A DNA stretch of 49,699 nucleotides from the NCBI RefSeq assembly GCF_004117935.1, contig NZ_SDOY01000177.1, positions 1 to 49,699 of the forward strand. Reading direction: 5' to 3'. The notes beneath the pieces are model-generated. The model was not told the DNA's origin, made no database searches, and worked only from the letters and a program-made list of their open reading frames with translations. Of the stretch, positions 1 to 7,736 are shown piece by piece (within the stretch, counting starts at the first letter, position 1; the number at the start of each line of letters is the position of its first letter). Both the position numbers and the translations under genes were made by a program. Source of the stretch: Streptomyces roseicoloratus (GTDB lineage: Bacteria; Actinomycetota; Actinomycetes; Streptomycetales; Streptomycetaceae).

Positions 1-1867
1 CACCGAAGCCGCCCGCGGCGGGCGGCGGGCTGGCGCCGCCCGAGGGGTCGATGATCGCCTCGATCCGCCAGTGCACCTGGAACTGCTCGGCGAGGGCCGC
101 CTTCAGGACGTCCTCGCTGCCGCTGCTCGCGAAGTTGTCGCGGGCGCCGGCGTTGAGGAAGCCGAGCTGGAGGGTGGTGCCGTCGAACCCGGCGACCTGC
201 GCGTTCTGCGAGAGCAGGATCCACGTGAAGCGGCGCCGGTTCTTCACCGCCTCCAGGATCTGTGGCCACATGGTGCGCACCTGGGCGGCACCGGCGGCCA
301 TGCCGGCGGAGCCGCCGGCGGCGGGGCCGGGCCCCTGCGGGCCGGCGTGAGCCGGAGGCTGTACGGGCGCGGGGGCCGGGGCAGGAGCCTGCTGCGGCGC
401 GGACGCGGGCGCGGATGCGCCGGGCCAGGCTCCGGGCGCACCGCCACCGGGCCGCGCGGCCCCGGGCCAGGCGCCGGGCCGCTGGGCCTCGGCGCCTGGG
501 GCGGGAGCGGGAGCCGGGGTCTGTACGGGAGCGGGGGCCTGCGGGGCGGCCGGGGCCTGCTGCACGGGCTGCGGCTGAGCGGGAGGTGCGGACGGGGCGG
601 GCGCGGCCGGCGGGGCGGGCGGCGGAACGTGCGCGTCCGCACCGGGCACGTATCCCATCTGCGGCGCGGGCGAGGTGGTCGTGAAGACGGCGGCGGGCGG
701 CGCGGCGGCGACCCCGCGCTCCAGCCGGTCGAGGCGCGCCTGCACGGAGCGCTCGTCGTCGAACGCGGCGGGCAGCAGCACGCGCGCGCAGATCAGCTCC
801 AGCTGGAGGCGCGGCGAGGTCGCGCCGCGCATCTCCGTGAGACCGGCGTTGACGAGGTCGGCGGCCCGGCTGAGTTCGGCGGCACCGAACACGGAGGCCT
901 GCGCCTGCATGCGCTCGATGACGTCGACGGGTGCGTCGACGAGCCCCTTCTCGGCGGCGTCGGGCACGGCCGCGAGGATGACGAGATCGCGCAGCCGCTC
1001 CAGCAGGTCGGCGACGAACCGCCGCGGGTCGTTGCCGCCCTCGATCACCCGGTCGACCACCTCGAAGGCGGCGGCGCCGTCACCGGCGGCGAAGGCGTCC
1101 ACGACCGAATCGAGCAGCGAGCCGTCCGTGTAACCGAGCAGCGACGTCGCCATGGCGTACGTCACGCCGTCCTCGGCGGCGCCCGCGAGCAGCTGGTCCA
1201 TGACGGACATCGAGTCACGGACGGACCCGGCCCCCGCCCGCACGACCAGCGGCAGCACGCCGTCCTCGACGGGGATGCCCTCCCGGCCGCAGACCTCGCC
1301 CAGGTACTCCCGCAGGGTCCCGGGCGGCACGAGCCGGAAGGGGTAGTGGTGCGTGCGCGAGCGGATGGTCCCGATGACCTTCTCGGGCTCGGTCGTCGCG
1401 AAGATGAACTTCAGGTGCTCCGGCGGCTCCTCGACCACCTTCAGCAGGGCGTTGAAGCCCGCCGAGGTGACCATGTGCGCCTCGTCGATGATGTAGATCT
1501 TGTAGCGACTGGAGGCGGGGCCGAAGAAGGCCTTCTCCCTCAGGTCGCGGGCATCGTCGACACCACCGTGCGAGGCGGCGTCGATCTCGATGACGTCGAT
1601 CGAGCCCGGCCCGTTCCGCGCGAGGTCCCGGCAGGACTGGCACTCGCCGCAGGGCGTGGGCGTGGGACCCTTCTCACAGTTCAGGCACCGGGCCAGGATC
1701 CGAGCGCTGGTCGTCTTGCCGCAGCCACGCGGCCCGCTGAACAGGTACGCGTGATTGACCCTGTTGTTCCGCAGCGCCTGCTGCAGCGGGTCGGTGACAT
1801 GCTCCTGCCCGATGACCTCGGCGAAGGACTCGGGACGGTAGCGGCGGTACAGCGCGAGAGACGACAC
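1..1867 (-). CDS. dnaX: DNA polymerase III subunit gamma/tau, 3' end beyond window
   Basis: This is the clamp-loader ATPase subunit of the replicase; tau also tethers the polymerase cores. About 622 codons are visible and the stop lies left of position 1. Residues 1-60 read MSSLALYRRYRPESF followed by the Walker A motif GPRGCGKT (about 45-52). A cysteine cluster for the zinc module follows at about 61-79 (CLNC and CGECQSC). The Walker B/DExx box IIDEAHM and the domain III helical region come next, then a long Pro/Ala/Gln-rich linker (about 390-520) and the start of the tau-specific C-terminal domain. GTG at 1867 begins the conserved MSSLALYRRYRPE N-terminus. An in-frame GTG at 1891 would only add residues inside the SRP RNA flank. 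The SRP RNA lies directly upstream on the same strand. Assignment is secure. Confidence 0.97.
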   Translation of the reverse strand, partial: MSSLALYRRYRPESFAEVIGQEHVTDPLQQALRNNRVNHAYLFSGPRGCGKTTSARILARCLNCEKGPTPTPCGECQSCRDLARNGPGSIDVIEIDAASHGGVDDARDLREKAFFGPASSRYKIYIIDEAHMVTSAGFNALLKVVEEPPEHLKFIFATTEPEKVIGTIRSRTHHYPFRLVPPGTLREYLGEVCGREGIPVEDGVLPLVVRAGAGSVRDSMSVMDQLLAGAAEDGVTYAMATSLLGYTDGSLLDSVVDAFAAGDGAAAFEVVDRVIEGGNDPRRFVADLLERLRDLVILAAVPDAAEKGLVDAPVDVIERMQAQASVFGAAELSRAADLVNAGLTEMRGATSPRLQLELICARVLLPAAFDDERSVQARLDRLERGVAAAPPAAVFTTTSPAPQMGYVPGADAHVPPPAPPAAPAPSAPPAQPQPVQQAPAAPQAPAPVQTPAPAPAPGAEAQRPGAWPGAARPGGGAPGAWPGASAPASAPQQAPAPAPAPVQPPAHAGPQGPGPAAGGSAGMAAGAAQVRTMWPQILEAVKNRRRFTWILLSQNAQVAGFDGTTLQLGFLNAGARDNFASSGSEDVLKAALAEQFQVHWRIEAIIDPSGGASPPPAAGGFG

Positions 1868-1911
1868 GTATACGAGGTTATAGGCGCCCACTGACAACCC
1901 GGGAACGCAAG

Positions 1912-2000
1912 CGCCCCCCACGCACCCGCCAGAGCCGACCTACCCTTGCTGCCTTCCGGCCCTGGGGGAGTTCAGTCAGATAGCGCCACGTGAGGGGCTC
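1912..2000 (-). ncRNA. ffs: Small bacterial SRP RNA (4.5S-like)
   Basis: The minus strand carries the SRP domain IV signature CAGGGCCGGAAGGCAGCAAG with a GGAA tetraloop. This is the Ffh-binding apical hairpin. Flanking arms pair to extend the rod: CCCCTCACGT near 2000-1988 pairs with GTGCGTGGGGGG near 1925-1912. Length (about 90 nt) fits the small SRP RNA class without an Alu domain. Its position just upstream of dnaX on the same strand is the usual Streptomyces arrangement. The exact 5' and 3' ends are estimated from the stem. Confidence 0.9.
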
Positions 2001-2120
2001 CGCCCAGAGTACCCGATCCCCACCCCGCCCCGACCCCACTCCCCCACGGAAAACCTCCGCCCACCCCCCACCCCGGCTCACGTGCGCAAGCACCCTCTCC
2101 GGTCATGTAATGTTCTCCAC

Positions 2121-2205
2121 GGAGGATTCGCCTAGAGGCCTAGGGCGCACGCTTGGAAAGCGTGTTGGGGGCAACCCCTCACGAGTTCGAATCTCGTATC
2201 CTCCG
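2121..2205 (+). tRNA. tRNA-Ser (anticodon GGA)
   Basis: An 85-nt cloverleaf. Acceptor arm GGAGGAT pairs with ATCCTCC (2198-2204), with discriminator G at 2205. The anticodon stem CACGC/GCGTG encloses the loop TTGGAAA, giving anticodon GGA. A long variable arm (TTGGGGGCAACCCCTC) and a T-arm with GTTCGAATC are present. CCA is not encoded. Confidence 0.96.
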
Positions 2206-2227
2206 CAGCCGCCTGAACAGGCGAAAC

Positions 2228-2261
2228 GAAGACCCCGGTCGCGCAAGCGGCCGGGGTCTTC
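2228..2261 (+). terminator. Terminator hairpin after tRNA-Ser(GGA)
   Basis: GAAGACCCCGGTCGC and GCGGCCGGGGTCTTC form a near-perfect stem around a GCAA loop, about 20 nt after the tRNA. No long U-run follows, as is common in Streptomyces. Confidence 0.8.
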
Positions 2262-2485
2262 GGCATGCGTGGGTCTCAGTCGCGGTCTCGCCCGTATCCG
2301 ACCTTCGCGCGCGCTCTCTGCCGGTGCGCCGGAATCGGCGGCTCCCCTGCCGGTCGAGCGGCTCGCATTCAAGGGTGAAGCCTCACGTACGCCACCGGCG
2401 GCCAGGGGATGCGCCATCCTTGATCTGCGCACGGGCCGCAACCGGTCCGCCGCTCGTACGATCCCGACCCCGCGAGGTGTTCCCT

Positions 2486-4918
2486 GTGACGTCCCGGTCC
2501 ACGCTGACGGCTTGGTTGACGGGCCTCGACGCCCCGCGGCTGGGGCGCGTGCTCGCCCTGCGGGAGGACGCCTCGGCTCCCCCTGAGCCGCGCTCGCTGG
2601 ACGAACTGGCCGAACGTCTTCTGCGACCGGGCTCGGTGGCGCTCGCCCTGCCGCGGCTCCCACTGCCGTGCCTCCAGGTGGCCGAGGCCCTGGCCGCCCT
2701 GGGGACGCCCCTGCCGCGCGGCGCTTTGGCGAACACGCTGGGAGCGACGGCACCCACCGCCGCTCGGGAACTCGACGCCGTGCTGGAGACGCTGACCGAT
2801 CGCGCGCTGGTCTGGCCTGATGGCGACGGAAGGCTCCACATCGCCGCGCCCTTGCGGCAAGCCTGGGAAGCACCCTTGGGTCTTGACGCTCCGTTGGAGG
2901 ATCTCCTGGAGGGCGTGACGTCCGACGAGCTGCGCGGCATGCTCGTCGCGCTGGGCATCAAGCCGCCCGGCACCAGGCAGCAGCGCACGGCCGCCGTCCT
3001 CCACCACCATGGCGATCCGGAACGCATCGCCTCCGTGGTCGCGAAGGCTCCTCCCGCTGCCCGCGAGCTGCTCGAACACCGAGCGAGGTCCGCACCGCGG
3101 CACACGGAGTTCATCATGTTCGGGAGTCCCGGGCCCGATTCCCGGCCCGGCGAGCGATGGGCCCTCGACCGGGGCCTGCTGATCCGGAACCGTGACGGAT
3201 ACGGGCCGGCCCGCATGCCCGTCGAAGTGGCACTCGCGCTCCGCGGCCCCGACTGGCATGCCCCGTTCGATCCCGTACCGCCTGCCGCGGAGATGGTGTC
3301 CGTCGCCGCTGCGGAGGTGGAACGGGAGGCCGCGGCAGCGGCCACGGGCTTCGCGGCCCGCGCCGCCTCGGTCCTGTCGGTCTGCTCGTCGGCGCCGCCG
3401 GCCCGGCTGAAGTCCGGTGGGATCGGCACTCGTGAACTGGGCCGGATCGGCAAGGCCGCGCAGGCCGATGACGCCGCGGTGCGCCTCGTCCTGGAGGCGG
3501 CGTACTCGGCCGGCCTCCTGGCCGGAGACGGCCCTCGCGTCGCGCCCACCCAGAAGTACGACGCCTGGGCGGCGCAGGAACCCGCAGCGCGGTTCGCGGG
3601 ACTGCTCCAGGCATGGTGGAACCTGCCGCTCACTCCGTCCCAGGCCCGCGACGAGGAGAACAAGGCGCTCCCCGCCCTGGCCGGAGCGCCTCCCTGCGAC
3701 GGCTGCCTGCAGGCTCGCAGGGGACTCCTCACGGCTGCGGCGCAGCTGCCTGAGGGGCTGGGCACGCGGGTCGCCACGGATCTGGGCCCGCTCGTGGCCT
3801 GGCACCGTCCGCTCGCCCACCTGTCATTCCAGGATGAAATGCCGTTCGCCACCGCGGTCCGCGAGGCCGAGCTGTTGGGCATCATCGCCCGGGGCGCCCT
3901 CTCCCCGCTCGGTGCGGCGCTGCTGGCCGACAACGCCGAGGTGGTGGCCACCGAGTGCCGACGGCTGCTGCCGAAGGCCACCGGTACGGCCCGGCTGGGC
4001 AGCGATCTCACGGCCGTCGTCAGCGGCACGCCCACGGCGCACCTCGCCGAGCTCCTGGACGCGACCGCGGACCGCGAGACCAGCGGGATGGCCTCGGTAT
4101 GGCGGTTCAGCTCCAGCAGCATCCGACGGGCCTTGGACACCGGCCGCGCTCCGGACGAGGTCTCCGCCGCGCTGACCGCCATCGCCGAAGGGCCCCTGCC
4201 ACAGGCCCTGTCCTACCTCATCGCCGATGCCGCACGCCGTCACGGCCGTGTGCGCGTCGCCCCCGCCGCCAGCGTCATCCACGGCGACGAGCCGTCCCTC
4301 CTGGCCGAAATCGCCGCCCACCGAGGGCTCGCCTCGCTCGGGCTGCGACAGCTCGCCCCCACGGTGCTCGTCAGCGCCGGCCCGCCCGACCGGACCCTTG
4401 CCGCTCTGCGGGACCAGGGCTACGCCCCCGTCGCCGAGGCCCCGGACGGGACCGTACGCGTCGAGAGGGCCCCGGCCCAACGGGCCGCCGCCGTCCCGAC
4501 CGCGCGGAAGCCATCCGCGAAGACCGGCGGACGACGCACGGCGCCCACGGCAGCCGAGGTGTCGAAGGCCGATGACTCGCACACCGTGGCTGCCCGACTG
4601 CTGGCGGCCCCGCCGACCCTCCCGGACCCCGATCCCTTCGGCGCCGGAGGCCCCTTCGGAACGGACACCGAGGAGATCGTCGCCGGGTACGCGAAGCAGC
4701 TGACGTACGCCGACGTACGCCAGCTCGGTCACGCCCTCGACGCCGGCACGGCCATCACGATCGAGTACGTCGCCGCCTCGGGCAGCCGCACCATCCGCAC
4801 CCTCAGCCGCCTCGCACTCGACCCGCCCTACCTCGAAGCCTGGTGCCACCTGCGTGAAGCCGAACGCGTCTTCACTCTGTCCCGCATCCACAGCGTCATG
4901 CCGACAGGGCATGCCTGA
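2486..4918 (+). CDS. Helicase-C_3 / WYL-domain protein
   Basis: An 810-aa protein of the actinobacterial 'helicase-associated domain' family, related to the XPB/Ssl2 N-terminal region. No Walker A or DEAH motif is visible, so it is unlikely to be an active helicase by itself. Residues about 1-600 are helical and Leu/Ala-rich. A helicase_C_3-like segment follows (VSAGPPDRTLAALRDQGYAP, about residue 630). After a Pro/Lys-rich linker the last 90 residues form a WYL-type ligand-binding fold (ITIEYVA..., LEAWCHLREAERVFTLSRI). The GTG start at 2486 is chosen because the open frame upstream runs through the tRNA and its terminator. A role in DNA repair or DNA-damage sensing is inference only. Confidence 0.85.
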   Translation: MTSRSTLTAWLTGLDAPRLGRVLALREDASAPPEPRSLDELAERLLRPGSVALALPRLPLPCLQVAEALAALGTPLPRGALANTLGATAPTAARELDAVLETLTDRALVWPDGDGRLHIAAPLRQAWEAPLGLDAPLEDLLEGVTSDELRGMLVALGIKPPGTRQQRTAAVLHHHGDPERIASVVAKAPPAARELLEHRARSAPRHTEFIMFGSPGPDSRPGERWALDRGLLIRNRDGYGPARMPVEVALALRGPDWHAPFDPVPPAAEMVSVAAAEVEREAAAAATGFAARAASVLSVCSSAPPARLKSGGIGTRELGRIGKAAQADDAAVRLVLEAAYSAGLLAGDGPRVAPTQKYDAWAAQEPAARFAGLLQAWWNLPLTPSQARDEENKALPALAGAPPCDGCLQARRGLLTAAAQLPEGLGTRVATDLGPLVAWHRPLAHLSFQDEMPFATAVREAELLGIIARGALSPLGAALLADNAEVVATECRRLLPKATGTARLGSDLTAVVSGTPTAHLAELLDATADRETSGMASVWRFSSSSIRRALDTGRAPDEVSAALTAIAEGPLPQALSYLIADAARRHGRVRVAPAASVIHGDEPSLLAEIAAHRGLASLGLRQLAPTVLVSAGPPDRTLAALRDQGYAPVAEAPDGTVRVERAPAQRAAAVPTARKPSAKTGGRRTAPTAAEVSKADDSHTVAARLLAAPPTLPDPDPFGAGGPFGTDTEEIVAGYAKQLTYADVRQLGHALDAGTAITIEYVAASGSRTIRTLSRLALDPPYLEAWCHLREAERVFTLSRIHSVMPTGHA

Positions 4919-5078
4919 GGCGCGGCACGGGTGGTGACCGATCGGAGCGTCCCTGTGAACGCACCCCAGCGTTCTTCCACGGCGCCCGATCCGCCGACGA
5001 CCGCGCGCAAGGCTACGACCGCCCCTTCCACCAGCGGGGCCGGGAAATGGTGGTGGGGCCGCTGTGTGGACGCTCTCG

Positions 5079-5400
5079 CCGGTCCAGGAGCGACTCGGCC
5101 ACGACGGGGTTGGGGAAGAGGGGATACCAGTCGCTGGGCGCCCGGTTGCTGGTGATGATCAGAGACCGGCCCTGCCGTTCGGAGACGAGCTCGTAGAGGT
5201 CGTCGGCCTGACCGCGGACAGCTGGCGCATCGCGAAGTCATCAAGGATGAGGACGTCGGGCCGGATGAGTTCGCGGAGCCGTTTGTCCCAGGTGCGGTCC
5301 GCGTGGCCGCCGGCGAGGTCGGCGAGGATGCGGCTGGTCTTTGGCGAAGCGGACGTGGGCACGACAGGCGCCGCAGTGCGCCAGGGCGCCTTGGGGTAAG
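5079..5400 (-). pseudogene. IS21-family IstB ATPase remnant (frameshifted)
   Basis: Fragments of the IS21 helper ATPase IstB are split over three frames. VRFAK is followed by TSRILADLAGGHADRTW, then the Walker B segment RPDVLILDDFAMRQL, then QADDLYELVSERQGRSLIIT, then SNRAPSDWYPLFPNPVV...ESLLDR. One extra A near 5340 (GCCAAAGACC) and one lost base near 5213 break the frame. The Walker A end and the C-terminus are missing, as are the istA transposase and the terminal inverted repeats. It is a dead insertion-sequence scar between the helicase-like gene and the ATPase gene at 5493. The rest of 4919-5492 shows no other gene. Confidence 0.8.
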
Positions 5401-5492
5401 CGACGGAGGGCCGGGCCGGCGGATGCGCGCTCCGCGGCTCCCAGAACGAGGAGTATGTTTTATGGAGGCGTACTTCTCTATCTGGAGCCCTT

Positions 5493-6965
5493 GTGGACAA
5501 GCCTGCCGAGATGTTCGACCGGGACCACGAGTGGTCGGCGCTGAGCCGGTTCATCACCGACCCGCAGCCCGGCGCGACTCTGGGGGTGGTCTCCGGGCGC
5601 CGCCGCCAGGGCAAGACCTTCCTGCTGGATGCCGCCTGCCGAGCCGCCGGAGGCTTCTATTTCGGCGCGACCGAGGCTGCCGATGCCGAGTCGCTACGGC
5701 GGATCAGCTCGGCGCTGACCGCCCACGTCCGTCCTGCCAGCCCGTTCCACTTCGCCGACTGGGCAGAGGCCGTCGACGCTCTGCTCGCACTCGGTGCCGA
5801 GCGGCCCGTCCCCGTGGTGATCGACGAGTTTCCGTACCTCGCCAAGGCCAACCCGGAGCTGCCCTCGATCATCCAAGAGGCATTGCGACCTCTGCGTGAC
5901 CAGCGCACCGGCTCCCGTACCCGGCTGCTGCTGTGCGGCTCGGCGCTGTCCTTCATGGGCCGGCTGCTCTCAGGTAACGCCCCACTGCGCGGACGAGCCG
6001 GGCTGGAGCTGGTCGTCCGCCCCCTCGACCACCGCCTCGCCGCCGAATTCTGGGACATCACCGATCCTCACCTGGCCATGAAGGTGAACGCGATCGTGGG
6101 CGGCACCCCGGCCTATCGGCGCGAATTCGCACGCGGCGACACACCAAAGGGGCCGGATGACTTCGACGAATGGGTCGTGCGCACCGTCCTCAACCCCGAA
6201 ACCCCCCTCTTCCGCGAGGCCCGCTATCTGCTGGCCGAAGAACCCGACCTTCGCGACACCGCCCTGTACCTGTCCGTGCTGGCCGCCGTCGCCGACGGCA
6301 ACGCCACACGCGGGGGCATGGCCGGCTACCTCGAACGCAAGGCCACCGACATCGCCCATCCCATCAACGTCCTCGAAGACGCGGGCCTGCTGCGCCGGGA
6401 CGCGGATGCCTTCCGAGAGAACCGTCCCACGTACCGCATCGCCGAACCGCTGATCGGCTTCCACCACGCGATCATGCGACCGGTCTGGGACCAGCTCGAA
6501 CGCCCCGGCAGCGCGGCACGGGTCTGGCAAGCCAGCCGTCGCCGCTTCGTCAGCAACGTCCTCGGGCCCCACTTCGAGCAGGTCTGCCGGGACTGGGCTC
6601 TGCATCACGCCGACCCCGAACTGCTCGGCGGTCTACCGGCCCGCGTCGGACACGGTGTCGTTCACGACACCAAAGCCCGTACCGGCCACGAAATCGACGT
6701 GGCGGTCATCGGAATCGCAGAGGGCACCAAGCCGCCACTGCTGGCCATCGGAGAGGCCAAGTGGAACGACACCATGGGCGCTGCACACATCGACCGCCTC
6801 CGGCACATCCGTGACCTCATCACTCTGGCAGGCCGATACGACACCACGCGCACACAGCTCTTGTGCTTCAGCGGAGCCGGATTCAACGACAACGCGCACG
6901 CTGCAGCGGCAACCGACCCGGGCATCCGACTGATCGATCTGGCGACCCTCTACGGCCGCGTCTGA
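5493..6965 (+). CDS. AAA ATPase with PD-(D/E)XK-like C-terminus (ATPase_2/DUF234 type)
   Basis: A 490-aa protein of the prokaryotic MJ/DUF234-type STAND-like ATPases. Walker A is GRRRQGKT (about residues 31-38) and Walker B is VPVVIDEFPYL (about 108-118); a sensor-like RLLLCGSALSFMG follows. The middle is winged-helix (AGYLERKATDIAHPINVLEDAGLL). The last 120 residues carry GHEIDVAVIG...LLAIGEAKW, which matches an E-x-D ... E-x-K nuclease core. GTG 5493 has GGAG six bases upstream; ATG 5511 (MFDRDHEW) is the alternative start. Function is unknown. This family is scattered, often linked to mobile DNA, and it sits beside an IS21 scar. Confidence 0.8.
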   Translation: MDKPAEMFDRDHEWSALSRFITDPQPGATLGVVSGRRRQGKTFLLDAACRAAGGFYFGATEAADAESLRRISSALTAHVRPASPFHFADWAEAVDALLALGAERPVPVVIDEFPYLAKANPELPSIIQEALRPLRDQRTGSRTRLLLCGSALSFMGRLLSGNAPLRGRAGLELVVRPLDHRLAAEFWDITDPHLAMKVNAIVGGTPAYRREFARGDTPKGPDDFDEWVVRTVLNPETPLFREARYLLAEEPDLRDTALYLSVLAAVADGNATRGGMAGYLERKATDIAHPINVLEDAGLLRRDADAFRENRPTYRIAEPLIGFHHAIMRPVWDQLERPGSAARVWQASRRRFVSNVLGPHFEQVCRDWALHHADPELLGGLPARVGHGVVHDTKARTGHEIDVAVIGIAEGTKPPLLAIGEAKWNDTMGAAHIDRLRHIRDLITLAGRYDTTRTQLLCFSGAGFNDNAHAAAATDPGIRLIDLATLYGRV

Positions 6966-7089
6966 CCTTTGCCCGAACAGCATGATGAGCGCGCCCGGTG
7001 GCGCGTCCCCCGTGCGGCCGCGGCCAAACCGTACCTCCAGCAGGACGCACTGCCGTGCGGATCAAGGGTGCCGGTCGCAGTCTGATGGC

Positions 7090-7611
7090 ATGAGCGGAAA
7101 CAAGCCCACGGGTCCGCCGCCAGGACCGCAGCGCGGTCAATCGCTGCCTCCGCCTGCGGCCCCCTATCCCCGCAGGAAGATCCTCACCCACGCCGCAGCC
7201 GCGCTCGGCGGGCTACTGGTCGGTGTACTGATCGGCATTACCGGATCGCGTGGCGACGTTGCGGACACTCCTTCGGCCACCCGGACCGTAACTGCCACTC
7301 CTCAAACGCCCCAGCCGACCGACACGGACTCGCCGCCTGTCACCAGCGCGTCAGGGGAGAACACCGCACGTACTGGGGAGATCCCTGGTGACGGTGTCTT
7401 CCTCGTGGGCAAGGACATCCAGCCGGGCACATACCGCAGCGAGGGCAAGGACAACATCCTCTGCTTTTGGGCCCGGCTGAGCGACACCACCGGCGAGTCC
7501 GGGGACATCATCGCCAACGGAAATGCTGAGGGACCGGCCATCGTCAAGATCGCTCCAAGCGACCAGGCGTTTCAGACCTCCGACTGCAAACCCTGGCAGA
7601 AGATCGGATAG
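7090..7611 (+). CDS. Membrane-anchored conserved protein, unknown function
   Basis: 173 aa. A Pro-rich cytoplasmic N-terminus (residues 1-28) is followed by one transmembrane segment (about 33-52, LTHAAAALGGLLVGVLIGI). A Thr/Pro-rich linker and a C-terminal extracellular module (about 100-173) follow. The module begins GVFLVGKDIQPGTYRS, has two cysteines (LCFWARLS and SDCKPW) and ends KIG. The same module is common at the C-termini of small exported Streptomyces proteins, but I do not know its function. ATG 7090 is chosen because the upstream in-frame codons (from 6982) do not look coding. Confidence 0.75.
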   Translation: MSGNKPTGPPPGPQRGQSLPPPAAPYPRRKILTHAAAALGGLLVGVLIGITGSRGDVADTPSATRTVTATPQTPQPTDTDSPPVTSASGENTARTGEIPGDGVFLVGKDIQPGTYRSEGKDNILCFWARLSDTTGESGDIIANGNAEGPAIVKIAPSDQAFQTSDCKPWQKIG

Positions 7612-7680
7612 GCCGGACGGCCCTGCTGGACAGCCGTGATGTGGAAGGCCGAGAGATCCCGCGAAGCCGACGCCGCGCCG

Positions 7681-7736
7681 CTCGCCGGCGCTCAGCTCAC
7701 CGGCGGTCAGCTCATCGGCGCTCAGCTCACCGGCGT
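7681..7736. repeat. 15-bp tandem repeat after the RCC1 gene
   Basis: About four imperfect copies of CTCACCGGCGNTCAG lie immediately 3' of the RCC1-repeat gene stop. The first unit reads CTCGCCGGCGCTCAG and the last runs into the coding end. Confidence 0.75.

Noticed and set aside
71..1894. Long open frame on the + strand opposite dnaX
   Set aside because: It is a GC-driven shadow of dnaX. The minus strand gives a clear clamp-loader protein and the + translation has no family features.
2153..2485. Upstream extension of the helicase-like gene to 2153
   Set aside because: It would start inside tRNA-Ser(GGA) and run through its terminator. The conserved-looking protein begins at GTG 2486.
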